Origin: Aeromonas enteropelogenes
GTDB taxonomy: Bacteria > Pseudomonadota > Gammaproteobacteria > Enterobacterales > Aeromonadaceae
Length of the DNA stretch: 64,000 nt
NCBI RefSeq assembly: GCF_000819845.1
Contig: NZ_CDCG01000037.1
Span: 1-64,000 of the forward strand
Direction: 5' to 3'
Shown here: positions 35,380-43,590 of the stretch, one piece after another
How the letters are laid out: every line of letters starts with the position of its first letter
Numbering within the stretch: position 1 is the stretch's first letter
Notes under the pieces: generated by a model
Told to the model about the DNA's origin: nothing
The model's input: only the letters and a program-made list of their open reading frames with translations
Databases searched by the model: none
Program-made: the position numbers and the translations under genes

Positions 35380-36669
35380 TCAGGCGGACATGATATCAAT
35401 AATGGTGCTGTCTGTGGCAGCCATGCCGTCCTTGACCATCTGACCGACGTTGCGGATGGTTTGTTCCACGTTGCCTGCGACGATCCCCTGCCCCGAAACC
35501 GAGTGGCTGTTGAGGGCCATCAGGAAGCCGCGCACCGCCGCACTGGAGGAAGTACTCACCTTCATGGCGCAGGAGGCTTTCGCCCCGTCACACACCATGC
35601 CGGCGCTGTCGCTCAGCACGTTCTGGATGGCATGACAGGATTGCTCGAAGCTCCCCCCCGCCAGATAGACCATGGCCATGGCAGCGGCGGCACTGGTGAC
35701 CGTGTTGCCGCAAAATGCTGACAGCGGCGGATAGTGGGATTTGATATAGATGGCGCCCAGATGGCTCATGATGAGGGCGCGAGCCAGCTGCTCTTCGCTT
35801 GCGCCATAGCGCTCGGCGATCACCACCACGGGGATGGTGGCGGCAATACCCTGATTGCCGCTGCCGAAGTTGCTCATGGCGGGCAGGCTGGCGCCCCCCA
35901 TGCGGGCGTCGGAGGCGGCGGCGGTGCGCATCACAATGCGGTTCATCACATCCTCGCCGATGAGGCCAGCCTGGATGTTCTGCTGCATGGTGCGCCCGAT
36001 CTCGAGGCCATAGGGATGGCTCATCCCCTCGTCGGAGAGCCGGCCGTTGAGTTCGGAGGCCTGGAGGATGAAGCGGATCTGCTCGAACTCCACCTGGGTG
36101 GCGAATTCGTGGATGGCAGCGATGCTGATGTCGACCCCGTCGCAAATGGCCCCGGTGGCACCACTCTGGGCCGGGTCCGCCGCGAAGGTGACCTCCCCAT
36201 CCCGACGCTGCTCGACGATACGGGTATGCCCCCCGCACAGGGTCACCTCGGCGCTGTGCTCCTCGCCCTGCTCATCATGACCGGACACTGTCACCCGGCA
36301 GTAGATGAACTCAGGGGCCTCGGTGCGACTGACCAGCACGGCCCCTGCGTCGATCAGGGACTGGGCACGGGCCACCTGCTCCGGGGTGATGGCAGCCAGC
36401 ACCTCGAGCCCGGCATCAGCCTTGCCGCCGATGGCGCCGGCTGCCGCGGCGATGGCCAGCCCTATCCTGCCGGTGCCGGGTACATAGACCCCCATGGAGT
36501 TCTTGTAGAGATTGTCCGAGACCACCACCGCCAGACGCTCGGGCTCACACCCCAGCGCCCGGGCTGCGACGGCCGCGGCATAAGCGGCGGCGATGGGTTC
36601 GGTACAGCCCAGCGCCGGTTTGACAACCTGTTGAATAATCTTCAGATACTGCTGCCATGCTTGTTTCAT
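35380..36669 (-). CDS. cyuA: L-cysteine desulfidase CyuA (YhaM, UPF0597)
   Basis: CyuA breaks cysteine into pyruvate, ammonia and sulfide using an oxygen-sensitive [4Fe-4S] cluster. The 429-residue protein starts with [20 protein letters not shown] and has [20 protein letters not shown] near residue 58. Cys residues suited to cluster binding occur in [14 protein letters not shown] and [19 protein letters not shown]. Length matches E. coli CyuA (436). ridA lies just upstream, a CyuP-like transporter is divergent, and a YheO-like regulator is downstream, forming a compact cysteine/serine catabolic unit. L-serine dehydratase activity is an alternative for the family. Confidence 0.9.
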   Translation of the reverse strand: MKQAWQQYLKIIQQVVKPALGCTEPIAAAYAAAVAARALGCEPERLAVVVSDNLYKNSMGVYVPGTGRIGLAIAAAAGAIGGKADAGLEVLAAITPEQVARAQSLIDAGAVLVSRTEAPEFIYCRVTVSGHDEQGEEHSAEVTLCGGHTRIVEQRRDGEVTFAADPAQSGATGAICDGVDISIAAIHEFATQVEFEQIRFILQASELNGRLSDEGMSHPYGLEIGRTMQQNIQAGLIGEDVMNRIVMRTAAASDARMGGASLPAMSNFGSGNQGIAATIPVVVIAERYGASEEQLARALIMSHLGAIYIKSHYPPLSAFCGNTVTSAAAAMAMVYLAGGSFEQSCHAIQNVLSDSAGMVCDGAKASCAMKVSTSSSAAVRGFLMALNSHSVSGQGIVAGNVEQTIRNVGQMVKDGMAATDSTIIDIMSA

Positions 36670-36691
36670 TGCGAGAACCTTTCTGTGTGCA

Positions 36692-37078
36692 TTAACGGGC
36701 GATATGGGCGATGGCTTCGACTTCCACCCTGACCCCCATGGGTAGATCTTTCACCGCGAAACAGCTTCGCGCCGGACAATCCTGCTGGAAATAGCGTTTA
36801 TAAACCGCATTGAATGCGGCAAAATCACTGATCTCCGCCAGGTAACAGGTGGTCTTGAGCACGGTATCGAGCGAGCCGCCACCCGCCTCCAGCACGGATT
36901 TCAGGTTTTCCAGCGCCTGCTGGCTCTGGGCCGTGATGCCCCCTTCCACCACGCCCCCTTGCTGTTTGCAGACCGGCAACTGACCGGAGGTAAAGATGAG
37001 ATCGCCATAGGCAGTGCCATGGCTGTAGGGGCCGATGGCATCGGGTGCGGCATTCGCCACTATGACCTGTTTCTTCAT
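36692..37078 (-). CDS. ridA: RidA-family enamine/imine deaminase (TdcF-like)
   Basis: RidA proteins hydrolyse reactive 2-aminoacrylate and similar enamines to keto acids. The 128-residue protein has the family hallmarks: [20 protein letters not shown] near residue 15, [20 protein letters not shown] near residue 72, and a final [20 protein letters not shown] containing the active-site Arg and Glu. It precedes cyuA by 22 bases. Cysteine and serine breakdown release aminoacrylate, so the pairing makes biochemical sense. Confidence 0.95.
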   Translation of the reverse strand: MKKQVIVANAAPDAIGPYSHGTAYGDLIFTSGQLPVCKQQGGVVEGGITAQSQQALENLKSVLEAGGGSLDTVLKTTCYLAEISDFAAFNAVYKRYFQQDCPARSCFAVKDLPMGVRVEVEAIAHIAR

Positions 37079-37320
37079 ATCGCCACTCCTTAATATGCAA
37101 TTATTTTTGCAAACATTGTTTTGCTTTCACTCAACATTATTTGCTTATTAATTGATTTATTCAACTAAAAACTAAGAATGTAGTCATAAATTCCGTTTTA
37201 TTGTAAACAAAAAGCGTGATCGACCTCCTTCTTTGGATATAAGAGCATTGTCTGCCAACTTTTTATTCAACTATATTTGCACCAGATTCATTGCCATTAC
37301 AAAAACAAGGGACTCTAGAT
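37079..37320. promoter_or_regulatory. AT-rich divergent control region of the cysteine/serine cluster
   Basis: This 242-base region between ridA and the CyuP-like gene is far more AT-rich than its flanks. It contains partial repeats such as TGCAATTATTTTTGCA (37097-37112) and CAACATTATTTGC. Both promoters must be here. Sites for a YheO-type or Lrp-type regulator are plausible but none is proved. Confidence 0.45.
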
Positions 37321-38646
37321 ATGTACACAACGGCAACCACCCAGCCCGCCACGGGCACGGGTAGCGCAATACACAAGGGCCCGCTGATGGGCACACTGGA
37401 ATGGAAAGAGGCGGTTCGTTTTGACAGCACCGACTGGGGCTGGATCATCATGAGCATCGGCATGGCCATCGGGGCGGGGATCGTTTTCCTGCCGGTACAG
37501 GTGGGGCTGATGGGGTTGTGGGTCTTCCTGCTGTCGGCGGTGATCGGTTATCCGGCCATGTACATGTTCCAGCGCCTCTTCATCAATACCCTGGCCACCT
37601 CCCCCGAGTGCAAGGATTACCCCAGCGTCATCACGGGTTACCTGGGCAAAAACTGGGGCATGCTGCTTGGCGCCCTCTACTTCGTGATGCTGGTGATCTG
37701 GGTGTTTGTCTACTCCACCGCCATCACCAATGACAGCGCCTCCTTCCTCCATAGCTTCGGCATCACCGACACCCTGCTCTCGAAAAACCCGCTCTACGGT
37801 CTGGTCCTGATCTGCGCCCTGGTGGCGCTGGCATCCCGCGGCGAGAACCTCTTGTTCAAGATCTCCAGCTTCATGGTACTGACCAAGATCAGCGTGGTAG
37901 CCCTGCTCGGTCTGATGATGGTGGACAAATGGGATGCGGCCAATATCACCGCCATGCCCACCGTCGGTCACTGGATGAAGGATGCCGTCATCATGCTCCC
38001 CTTCACCCTGACCTCCATCCTCTTTATCCAAAGCCTGAGCCCCATGGTGATCTCCTATCGTTCGCGGGAAAAATCCCTGGAGGTGGCCCGCTTCAAGGCC
38101 ATGCGTGCCATGAACATCGCCTTCGGCATCCTGTTCGTGGTGGTCTTCTTCTACGCCATCTCCTTCACCCTGGCCATGGGCCACGAGCAGGCGGTCAAAG
38201 CCTCCGAGGAGAACATCTCGGCGCTGGCCATGGTGGCACAGGGCGTGCCGGGCCAGACCCTCAAACTCTTGAGCCTGACCCTCAACATCTTCGCGGTAAT
38301 GACCGCCTACTTCGGCGTCTATCTCGGTTTTCGGGAAGCCTGCCAGGGGCTGACCATGAACCTGCTGCGCCGCGTCATGCCCGATGAGCGCATCAACCGG
38401 GATCTGGTAGGCAAAGGGATCATGGTGTTTACCGTCATGCTCTCCTGGGGCGCCATCGTGCTCAACGCCCCCGTGCTGAGTTTTACCTCCATCTGCAGCC
38501 CCATCTTCGGCATGGTGGGCTGCCTCATCCCGGCTTATCTGGTCTATCAGGTGCCGGCGCTGCACAAGTACAAGGGCACTTCCCTCTACATCATCATCAT
38601 CACCGGTCTGCTGCTCTGCGTATCGCCCTTCCTGGCGTTCAATTAA
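37321..38646 (+). CDS. cyuP: HAAAP-family amino acid transporter, CyuP (YhaO)-like
   Basis: This 441-residue inner-membrane permease of the serine/threonine HAAAP family probably imports cysteine or serine. It has about eleven hydrophobic segments, starting with WGWIIMSIGMAIGAGIVFLP near residue 38. Further motifs are SPECKDYPSVITGYLGKNWG and FTLTSILFIQSLSPMVISYR, which are typical of YhaO/SdaC proteins. ATG 37321 stands 8 bases after AAGGGA. It is divergent from ridA-cyuA; E. coli cyuP and cyuA are also neighbours. The exact substrate is inferred from that context. Confidence 0.88.
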   Translation: MYTTATTQPATGTGSAIHKGPLMGTLEWKEAVRFDSTDWGWIIMSIGMAIGAGIVFLPVQVGLMGLWVFLLSAVIGYPAMYMFQRLFINTLATSPECKDYPSVITGYLGKNWGMLLGALYFVMLVIWVFVYSTAITNDSASFLHSFGITDTLLSKNPLYGLVLICALVALASRGENLLFKISSFMVLTKISVVALLGLMMVDKWDAANITAMPTVGHWMKDAVIMLPFTLTSILFIQSLSPMVISYRSREKSLEVARFKAMRAMNIAFGILFVVVFFYAISFTLAMGHEQAVKASEENISALAMVAQGVPGQTLKLLSLTLNIFAVMTAYFGVYLGFREACQGLTMNLLRRVMPDERINRDLVGKGIMVFTVMLSWGAIVLNAPVLSFTSICSPIFGMVGCLIPAYLVYQVPALHKYKGTSLYIIIITGLLLCVSPFLAFN

Positions 38647-38665
38647 GTCGCGGTGACGACACAAC

Positions 38666-38693
38666 AAAAGGGCCACCCCGGGTGGCCCTTTTT
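38666..38693 (+). terminator. Terminator of the cyuP-like gene
   Basis: AAAAGGGCCACC and GGTGGCCCTTTTT pair with a three-base loop 20 bases past the stop, with a T5 run on the plus strand. Confidence 0.9.
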
Positions 38694-38932
38694 CTGGATA
38701 GCGACTTCGCCTGGCAACTCGCCGCTATCAAGGCCCGGATGAGAGCCAGCTCAACCTCCCTGCACAAAAACAACTATCTCGTCTTGCTTGGCTGGGGGAC
38801 AAAGACGTAGTCTCGAACGAAAACAAAACATGGCCAACCCGCTCTCCCGAATCAGGGAGTTCGAGGCAAGGGCCAGATACGACAGATCGAAATAGCCACC
38901 CTCTATCACCTCGTTCAGGCAAGGAATTTCAG

Positions 38933-39223
38933 ATGGCGAGATACCAGTTTTTCACCATTCCGGCATCCAACCGGCAGCAATACACCTTTATCGACATGGC
39001 CTCCCCCACTTTTTTGCTTGAGAAAGAGGCGTTATTGGCCCAGGGATTCGAGGTCCGGGAGGATTTTATCGATGCCCAAAGCCCGACAGAGGCGGTGGAG
39101 AAGTACCAGTCCGGCTTTCTCTATGTGGCTGACGAAATAGGCAAATCAGACGAAGCCTATGCCGCGGCGACGGCACTGCTGGAAGCTGGCAAGGGATTGT
39201 TCGATCGAAAAGCGGGCCATTGA
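38933..39223 (+). CDS. Conserved-looking hypothetical protein, 96 residues
   Basis: The product begins MARYQFFTIPASNRQQYTFI and is acidic and soluble, with SPTEAVEKYQSGFLYVADEI and a closing LLEAGKGLFDRKAGH. AAGGAA stands 7 bases before the ATG, and codon use matches neighbouring genes. No family is recognised. It has no signal peptide or membrane segment. It faces the next small gene convergently, with 52 bases between stops. About 240 bases without features separate it from the upstream terminator. Confidence 0.7.
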   Translation: MARYQFFTIPASNRQQYTFIDMASPTFLLEKEALLAQGFEVREDFIDAQSPTEAVEKYQSGFLYVADEIGKSDEAYAAATALLEAGKGLFDRKAGH

Positions 39224-39275
39224 CGAGGAAAGAAGATGGCCATCGCGACAAGGCGTCCGATGGCCAACAGGATAG

Positions 39276-39464
39276 TCAGATGCGGGCAAGCTGGCGGAGC
39301 ATCTCCACCAGCTCCTCTTCGCTGCTCGGCTCATAGGCCAATTGCAGGCTTGGGGCGGCGCCGCCCATCAGCATGTAGACGTTCGTGCTGCAGTGGTCAT
39401 AGTGATACCACTTACCGTCGATACAGACGTCGGTATAGCATCTCGGGTCCCTTTTGAGTTCCAT
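39276..39464 (-). CDS. Small Cys-containing hypothetical protein, 62 residues
   Basis: The product starts MELKRDPRCYTDVCIDGKWY and continues with HYDHCSTNVYMLMGG, then an acidic helix (SSEEELVEMLRQLARI). Three Cys lie in the first 25 residues, so metal binding or a disulfide is possible. AAGGAAG stands 6 bases before ATG 39464, a strong start. No family is recognised. A perfect FNR box lies about 75 bases upstream, so the gene is probably induced without oxygen. Confidence 0.7.
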   Translation of the reverse strand: MELKRDPRCYTDVCIDGKWYHYDHCSTNVYMLMGGAAPSLQLAYEPSSEEELVEMLRQLARI

Positions 39465-39532
39465 ACAAGCTTCCTTTTGTGTCATACCACCAACATCATT
39501 TTCGACCGTAAAGTAACCAGAGCGTTACAAAC

Positions 39533-39546
39533 TTGATACAGATCAA
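39533..39546. promoter_or_regulatory. FNR box
   Basis: TTGATACAGATCAA is a perfect TTGAT-N4-ATCAA FNR site, extended to an 18-bp palindrome ACTTGATACAGATCAAGT (39531-39548). It is centred 75 bases before the small gene at 39464 and 237 bases before the LysR gene at 39777. A possible -10 (TACTTT, minus strand, 39511-39516) is placed about as for a class II FNR promoter. A GTAAC-N6-GTTAC inverted repeat (39513-39528) lies beside it. Confidence 0.7.
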
Positions 39547-39776
39547 GTCCGGGTGGCGACACCGCGATTTGTCGGCAAAAAAGTTCCGATAGACGCTGTT
39601 TATCGCCCATTGACGGCCATCTGCTTCCTGTTAAGTTCTCAGTCAGCCATGTTCGCCACAATGACATCGGGCTGAATGGAAGATGAGCAATCTCCTGGGC
39701 ACCCTTCACATCATGGGCAGCCTCACCGGCATGAGGCGTCTGCGCCATATCGACCAGGCAAGCAGAGGATGCATAA

Positions 39777-40685
39777 ATGTCCTACCCGCACATAGATCTG
39801 AACCTGTTTCGCATCTTCGATCGCGTCATGACCGAGAAGGGAGTATCAGCTGCGGCCGCCAGCCTGGAGATGACCCCCGCCGCCATCAGTCAGGCCATTC
39901 GCAGGCTGAGCGACCTCATCGGCGAGCCCCTGTTTCGCCGCGATGGCCGCGGGATCATCCCCACCAGCCGCGCCCTCGCCCTGCACCGGGAGATCCGCAC
40001 CGCCCTGCACACCCTGGAGCGCTCCCTGCTGCTCAACCAGGAGTTTAATCCGCTCACCAGCCAGCGCATTTTTCGCATCGCCAGCCACCCGGATCTCGAT
40101 CTCCTGCTGCTGCCAACACTGCTCGCCCATCTGGCCAGGGTGGCGCCCCATTGCCGGGTGGAGTCGGTGCCTGGCTTGTTTGAAGAGCACCTGCGTCAGC
40201 AGGCGCTGCGCCTTCGCAATATCGACCTGGTGCTGGCCAGCACGGCGCTGGAAGAGGCCGGCTTTTGCAACGAGTCCCTGCTGACCCTGGAGCTCAGGGT
40301 CGCCTGTCGCGCCGATCATCCGCGCATCGGGGAGAGCCTCGACTTCGAAACCTTCTTTGCCGAGGAGCACGTGGTCTGGGATGTGCGCCGCAAGGACGAC
40401 TGGGTCATCCGCAGCCTCAGCGAGCAGGCCCTGCCTCCCCGAAAGATTGCCTACGAGAGCAACGCCCTGCTCACCGCCCTCTCCCTGGTCAGCCAGACCG
40501 AGTGGCTCTGCGTGGTCAGCCAGTGGCATGTCGCACAGGTGCGCGACACCCTGCGGCTCAAGGATTATCCGCTGCCCTGGGCCTCCAGCCACTGCCCCGT
40601 TTATCTCAGCTGGCACCAGGCGCAGGGCCGAGATCCCGCCCTCCAGTGGTTTATCCGCCAGCTGCACCTGATTGCCGCAAGCTGA
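39777..40685 (+). CDS. LysR-family transcriptional regulator
   Basis: The 302-residue protein opens HIDLNLFRIFDRVMTEKGVS and has a LysR winged helix with AAASLEMTPAAISQAIRRLS, then GEPLFRRDGRGIIPT. The effector domain runs from about residue 95. This N-terminus resembles the YbeF/LeuO-like branch. It lies 322 bases upstream of the alkyl sulfatase in the same direction and may regulate it. Its own promoter region contains the FNR box. AGAGGA precedes the ATG. Confidence 0.92.
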   Translation: MSYPHIDLNLFRIFDRVMTEKGVSAAAASLEMTPAAISQAIRRLSDLIGEPLFRRDGRGIIPTSRALALHREIRTALHTLERSLLLNQEFNPLTSQRIFRIASHPDLDLLLLPTLLAHLARVAPHCRVESVPGLFEEHLRQQALRLRNIDLVLASTALEEAGFCNESLLTLELRVACRADHPRIGESLDFETFFAEEHVVWDVRRKDDWVIRSLSEQALPPRKIAYESNALLTALSLVSQTEWLCVVSQWHVAQVRDTLRLKDYPLPWASSHCPVYLSWHQAQGRDPALQWFIRQLHLIAAS

Positions 40686-41007
40686 CCCCCTCATTTAACG
40701 GCTGCTTAATTGTCGTTTATTGCCGGCTGCCATGATTGCTGCCGCCGGCCTCGCTACTCTGGTGCCTAACCCGTTGCCGTGCCCTCGGCGCAATGCCGCA
40801 ACGCCCGACTAACAGAGCGATGCTGACCATGTTCATGGGACATGTCGTCAGGGGGCATCTCTCGCCCAACGTTTCACTCCGGGTCCGGATAGCGCCTGCC
40901 ATGGCTGACGCCATCTCGGCTACCCGTCACTCACCCTGTTTACTGGGGGGCATCAGAGTCTGACTACACTTGGTCCTGCCTACCCACCACAATCTGGAGA
41001 AAGACAG
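40686..41007. other. Control region before the alkyl sulfatase
   Basis: No gene is seen in these 322 bases. A CATGT-N7-ACATG inverted repeat (about 40828-40844) could be a regulator site. A GGAGAAAG immediately before 41008 is the sulfatase ribosome site. Confidence 0.4.
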
Positions 41008-42990
41008 ATGAAGCTCAAGTTCTCGACACACACCATTGTCACCCTATGCCTCTCCGGCTCCCTGCTGTTGCAGCCGGCCTGGGCCGTCATCAACCCCAAG
41101 CCGGCCAGCGAATTTACCATCCAGGCCAACCAGAATGTGCTGCACACCCTGCCATTCAACGACAAGCAGGATTTCGAGGACGCCCGACGCGGCTTCATCG
41201 CCAAACCGGATACCCTCACCATCAAGGATGAGAAGGGCAACGTGGTGTGGGATCTGGAGCAATACAAGACCTACATCGGCCTGGACAAGACGGCGCCGGA
41301 TACCGTCAACCCGAGCCTGTGGCGCAATGCCCAGCTGAACATGGAGTACGGGCTGTTCAAGGTGACCGACAAGATTTACCAGATCCGCGGCTTCGATCTC
41401 TCCAACATCACCTTCATCCAGGGCGACAAGGGGTGGATCGTCTTCGACCCGCTGATCTCGCCGCAGACCGCCAAGGCGGCCCTCGCCTTCATCAACAAGA
41501 CCCTGGGCGAGCGGCCGGTCAGCGCCGTGGTCTACAGCCACTCCCACGTGGATCACTACGGCGGGGCTGCCGGCCTCTTCAACTCGCCGGATGAGGTGAA
41601 AAAGAACGGGGTTCAGATCATCGCCCCCGAAGGGTTCACCGAGCATGCGGTCTCGGAAAACGTCATCGCCGGCAATGCCATGGCCCGCCGCGCCGTCTAC
41701 ATGTATGGCGCCCTGCTGCCGCGCAATGCCCAGGGCAGCGTGAATGGCGGCCTGGGGCAGACCACCTCCACCGGCGTTCCCTCCCTGCTGCTGCCAACCC
41801 GCTTCATCACCAAGACCGGGGAAGAGGTTACTCTGGATGGCGTGCGGATGGTCTTCCAGATGACCCCGGGCACCGAAGCGCCGGCCGAGATGAACACCTG
41901 GTTCCCGGACAGCAAGGCGCTCTGGATGGCCGAGAACACCACCAACACCATGCACAACATCCTCACCCTGCGCGGCGCCCAGGTGCGCGATGCCCTCAAG
42001 TGGTCCAGCTACCTCAACGAGACCATCGAGACCTGGGGCGACCAGGCCCAGGTCAAGTTCCAGAGCCACCACTGGCCGCGCTGGGGCAATGCCAGCATCG
42101 TCGACTACTTCAAGAAGCAGCGGGATCTCTACAAGTACATCCACGACCAGTCGGTGCGCCTGATGAACATGGGCTACACGGGTGAGGAGATCTCGGAGAA
42201 GATTGCCCTGCCCCCCGAGCTCAACGACTTCTGGCCGAACCGCGGTTACTACGGCACCCTGCGCCACAACAGCCGGGCCGTCTATCAGCGCTACATGGGC
42301 TGGTACTCCGGCAATCCCTCCGATCTGGACAACCTGCCACCCGAGATGGTCGGCCCCAAATACGTCGAGTTCATGGGCGGTGAGCAAGCGCTGCTGAAGA
42401 AAGCAAAGGCGTCGTTCGACAAGGGGGAATATCGCTGGGTCGCGGAAGTGCTCAAGCATCTGGTGTTCGCCAACCCGAACAACCAGGAGGGCAAGCTGCT
42501 GCTGGCCGATGCGCTCGAGCAGCTGGGCTATCAGGCCGAGTCCGGCCCATGGCGCTCCGTCTATCTGCAGGGGGCCTATGAGCTGCGCAACGGCGTGCCC
42601 ACTGCTGGCGGTACCGTCACCGCCTCGCCGGATACCATTCGCGCCATGAGTCCCAGCATGTTGTTCGACTATCTGGCGGTACGCATCAATCCGGAGAAAG
42701 CGGCCGGCAAGAAGATGGTCGTCAACATGGACTTCACCGACATCGGGGAGAAACACACCCTGAGCCTGGAGAACGCCGTACTCAACCACACCACCCGCTA
42801 CGCCGCCTCGCCGGATGTGACCGTCACCCTGAGCAAGCAAACCCTGGATGACATCCAGCTGGGCCAGGGCACGCTGGAGCAGAAGATCGCCAGCGGCGAG
42901 ATCAAGGTTCAGGGCGACCAGCAGACCTTCAGCGACTTCGTCGGCCTGCTCGACAAGTTCAACTTCTGGTTCAACATAGTGACCCCATGA
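41008..42990 (+). CDS. Alkyl sulfatase, metallo-beta-lactamase type (SdsA1/YjcS-like)
   Basis: It cleaves sulfate from linear alkyl sulfates in the periplasm with two zinc ions. The 660-residue precursor has a signal peptide (LSGSLLLQPAWA) and a metallo-beta-lactamase domain with the zinc motif VVYSHSHVDHYGGAAGLF near residue 180. Further ligand regions are APEGFTEHAVSENVIAGNAM and MTPGTEAPAEMNTWFPD. A middle dimerisation domain and a C-terminal SCP2-like domain follow (VTLSKQTLDDIQLGQGTLEQ). Length and order match SdsA1. A secreted SCP2-like gene overlaps its stop. Confidence 0.95.
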   Translation: MKLKFSTHTIVTLCLSGSLLLQPAWAVINPKPASEFTIQANQNVLHTLPFNDKQDFEDARRGFIAKPDTLTIKDEKGNVVWDLEQYKTYIGLDKTAPDTVNPSLWRNAQLNMEYGLFKVTDKIYQIRGFDLSNITFIQGDKGWIVFDPLISPQTAKAALAFINKTLGERPVSAVVYSHSHVDHYGGAAGLFNSPDEVKKNGVQIIAPEGFTEHAVSENVIAGNAMARRAVYMYGALLPRNAQGSVNGGLGQTTSTGVPSLLLPTRFITKTGEEVTLDGVRMVFQMTPGTEAPAEMNTWFPDSKALWMAENTTNTMHNILTLRGAQVRDALKWSSYLNETIETWGDQAQVKFQSHHWPRWGNASIVDYFKKQRDLYKYIHDQSVRLMNMGYTGEEISEKIALPPELNDFWPNRGYYGTLRHNSRAVYQRYMGWYSGNPSDLDNLPPEMVGPKYVEFMGGEQALLKKAKASFDKGEYRWVAEVLKHLVFANPNNQEGKLLLADALEQLGYQAESGPWRSVYLQGAYELRNGVPTAGGTVTASPDTIRAMSPSMLFDYLAVRINPEKAAGKKMVVNMDFTDIGEKHTLSLENAVLNHTTRYAASPDVTVTLSKQTLDDIQLGQGTLEQKIASGEIKVQGDQQTFSDFVGLLDKFNFWFNIVTP

Positions 42991-43511
42991 TGCGACGTAC
43001 CCTGCGCGTGTGCATGACCCTGCTCTGCCTCATCCCCGGGATGGGGCAGACCTGCGGTTATGACGCACTCTACCCCAATCCGTTTGAACAGAGCTGGCCC
43101 GGTACGCTCGACGTCGCCATGGCGACCGCGGCGGCGGTCAATGATGACAGACTGGCCCATCTGCCCCCCCTCACCGGCGAGGCGGGGTTTACCCGCAGCC
43201 AGGCCTGGCTGCAGGCCCTGAAGAGCCGCTTCCAGCAGGCCGGCGTCAGGGGCGGCGTCTCCATCCTGCTGGTCGACTCCGGACTCTGGTCGAGGCTGCG
43301 TGGCAAGGAGTCACTGCTGCTGCAGTTGCACACCCCTGGGCCCCATGCGGATGACAGGGTGATGCTGCTGAGCGAGGCCGCCCTCGACGCCCTGCTGGCC
43401 GGCACCCTCACCATAGAGACTGCCGTCCAGCTTGGAGTGGTGACGCTGCAAGGAGAAGATGGCAAACAGTTGCAGCATGACTTGCACCAGGCTCTGAGCT
43501 CGCAGGTATGA
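42987..43511 (+). CDS. Secreted protein with SCP2-like C-terminus, accessory to alkyl sulfatase
   Basis: The 174-residue precursor has a signal peptide ending near GMGQTCG. No database family is recognised. Its C-terminal third (VMLLSEAALDALLAGTLTIE, then AVQLGVVTLQGEDGKQL) resembles the SCP2 tail of the preceding sulfatase (VTLSKQTLDDIQLGQGTLEQ, then KIASGEIKVQGDQQTF). The start overlaps the sulfatase stop (ATGATG), so the two are translationally coupled. A lipid- or alkyl-chain-binding helper is a reasonable inference, not shown. Confidence 0.75.
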   Translation: MMRRTLRVCMTLLCLIPGMGQTCGYDALYPNPFEQSWPGTLDVAMATAAAVNDDRLAHLPPLTGEAGFTRSQAWLQALKSRFQQAGVRGGVSILLVDSGLWSRLRGKESLLLQLHTPGPHADDRVMLLSEAALDALLAGTLTIETAVQLGVVTLQGEDGKQLQHDLHQALSSQV

Positions 43512-43527
43512 CCCGCTCAGATATGAA

Positions 43528-43553
43528 AAAAGGGAGGCATCTGCCTCCCTTTT
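43528..43553. terminator. Bidirectional terminator between SCP2-like gene and speA
   Basis: AAAAGGGAGGCA and TGCCTCCCTTTT form a 12-bp stem with a two-base loop between convergent genes, with A and T runs on the two sides. Confidence 0.9.
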
Positions 43554-43590
43554 CTTTGCTGCCATCGCGGCAACGGTCAAGCGCGGGCGC

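Noticed and set aside
41044-42840. Long minus-strand open frame opposite the alkyl sulfatase
   Set aside because: It is the antisense shadow of a gene with clear metallo-beta-lactamase motifs; the translation is low-complexity Gly/Val/Ala/His-rich, as expected in GC-rich DNA.
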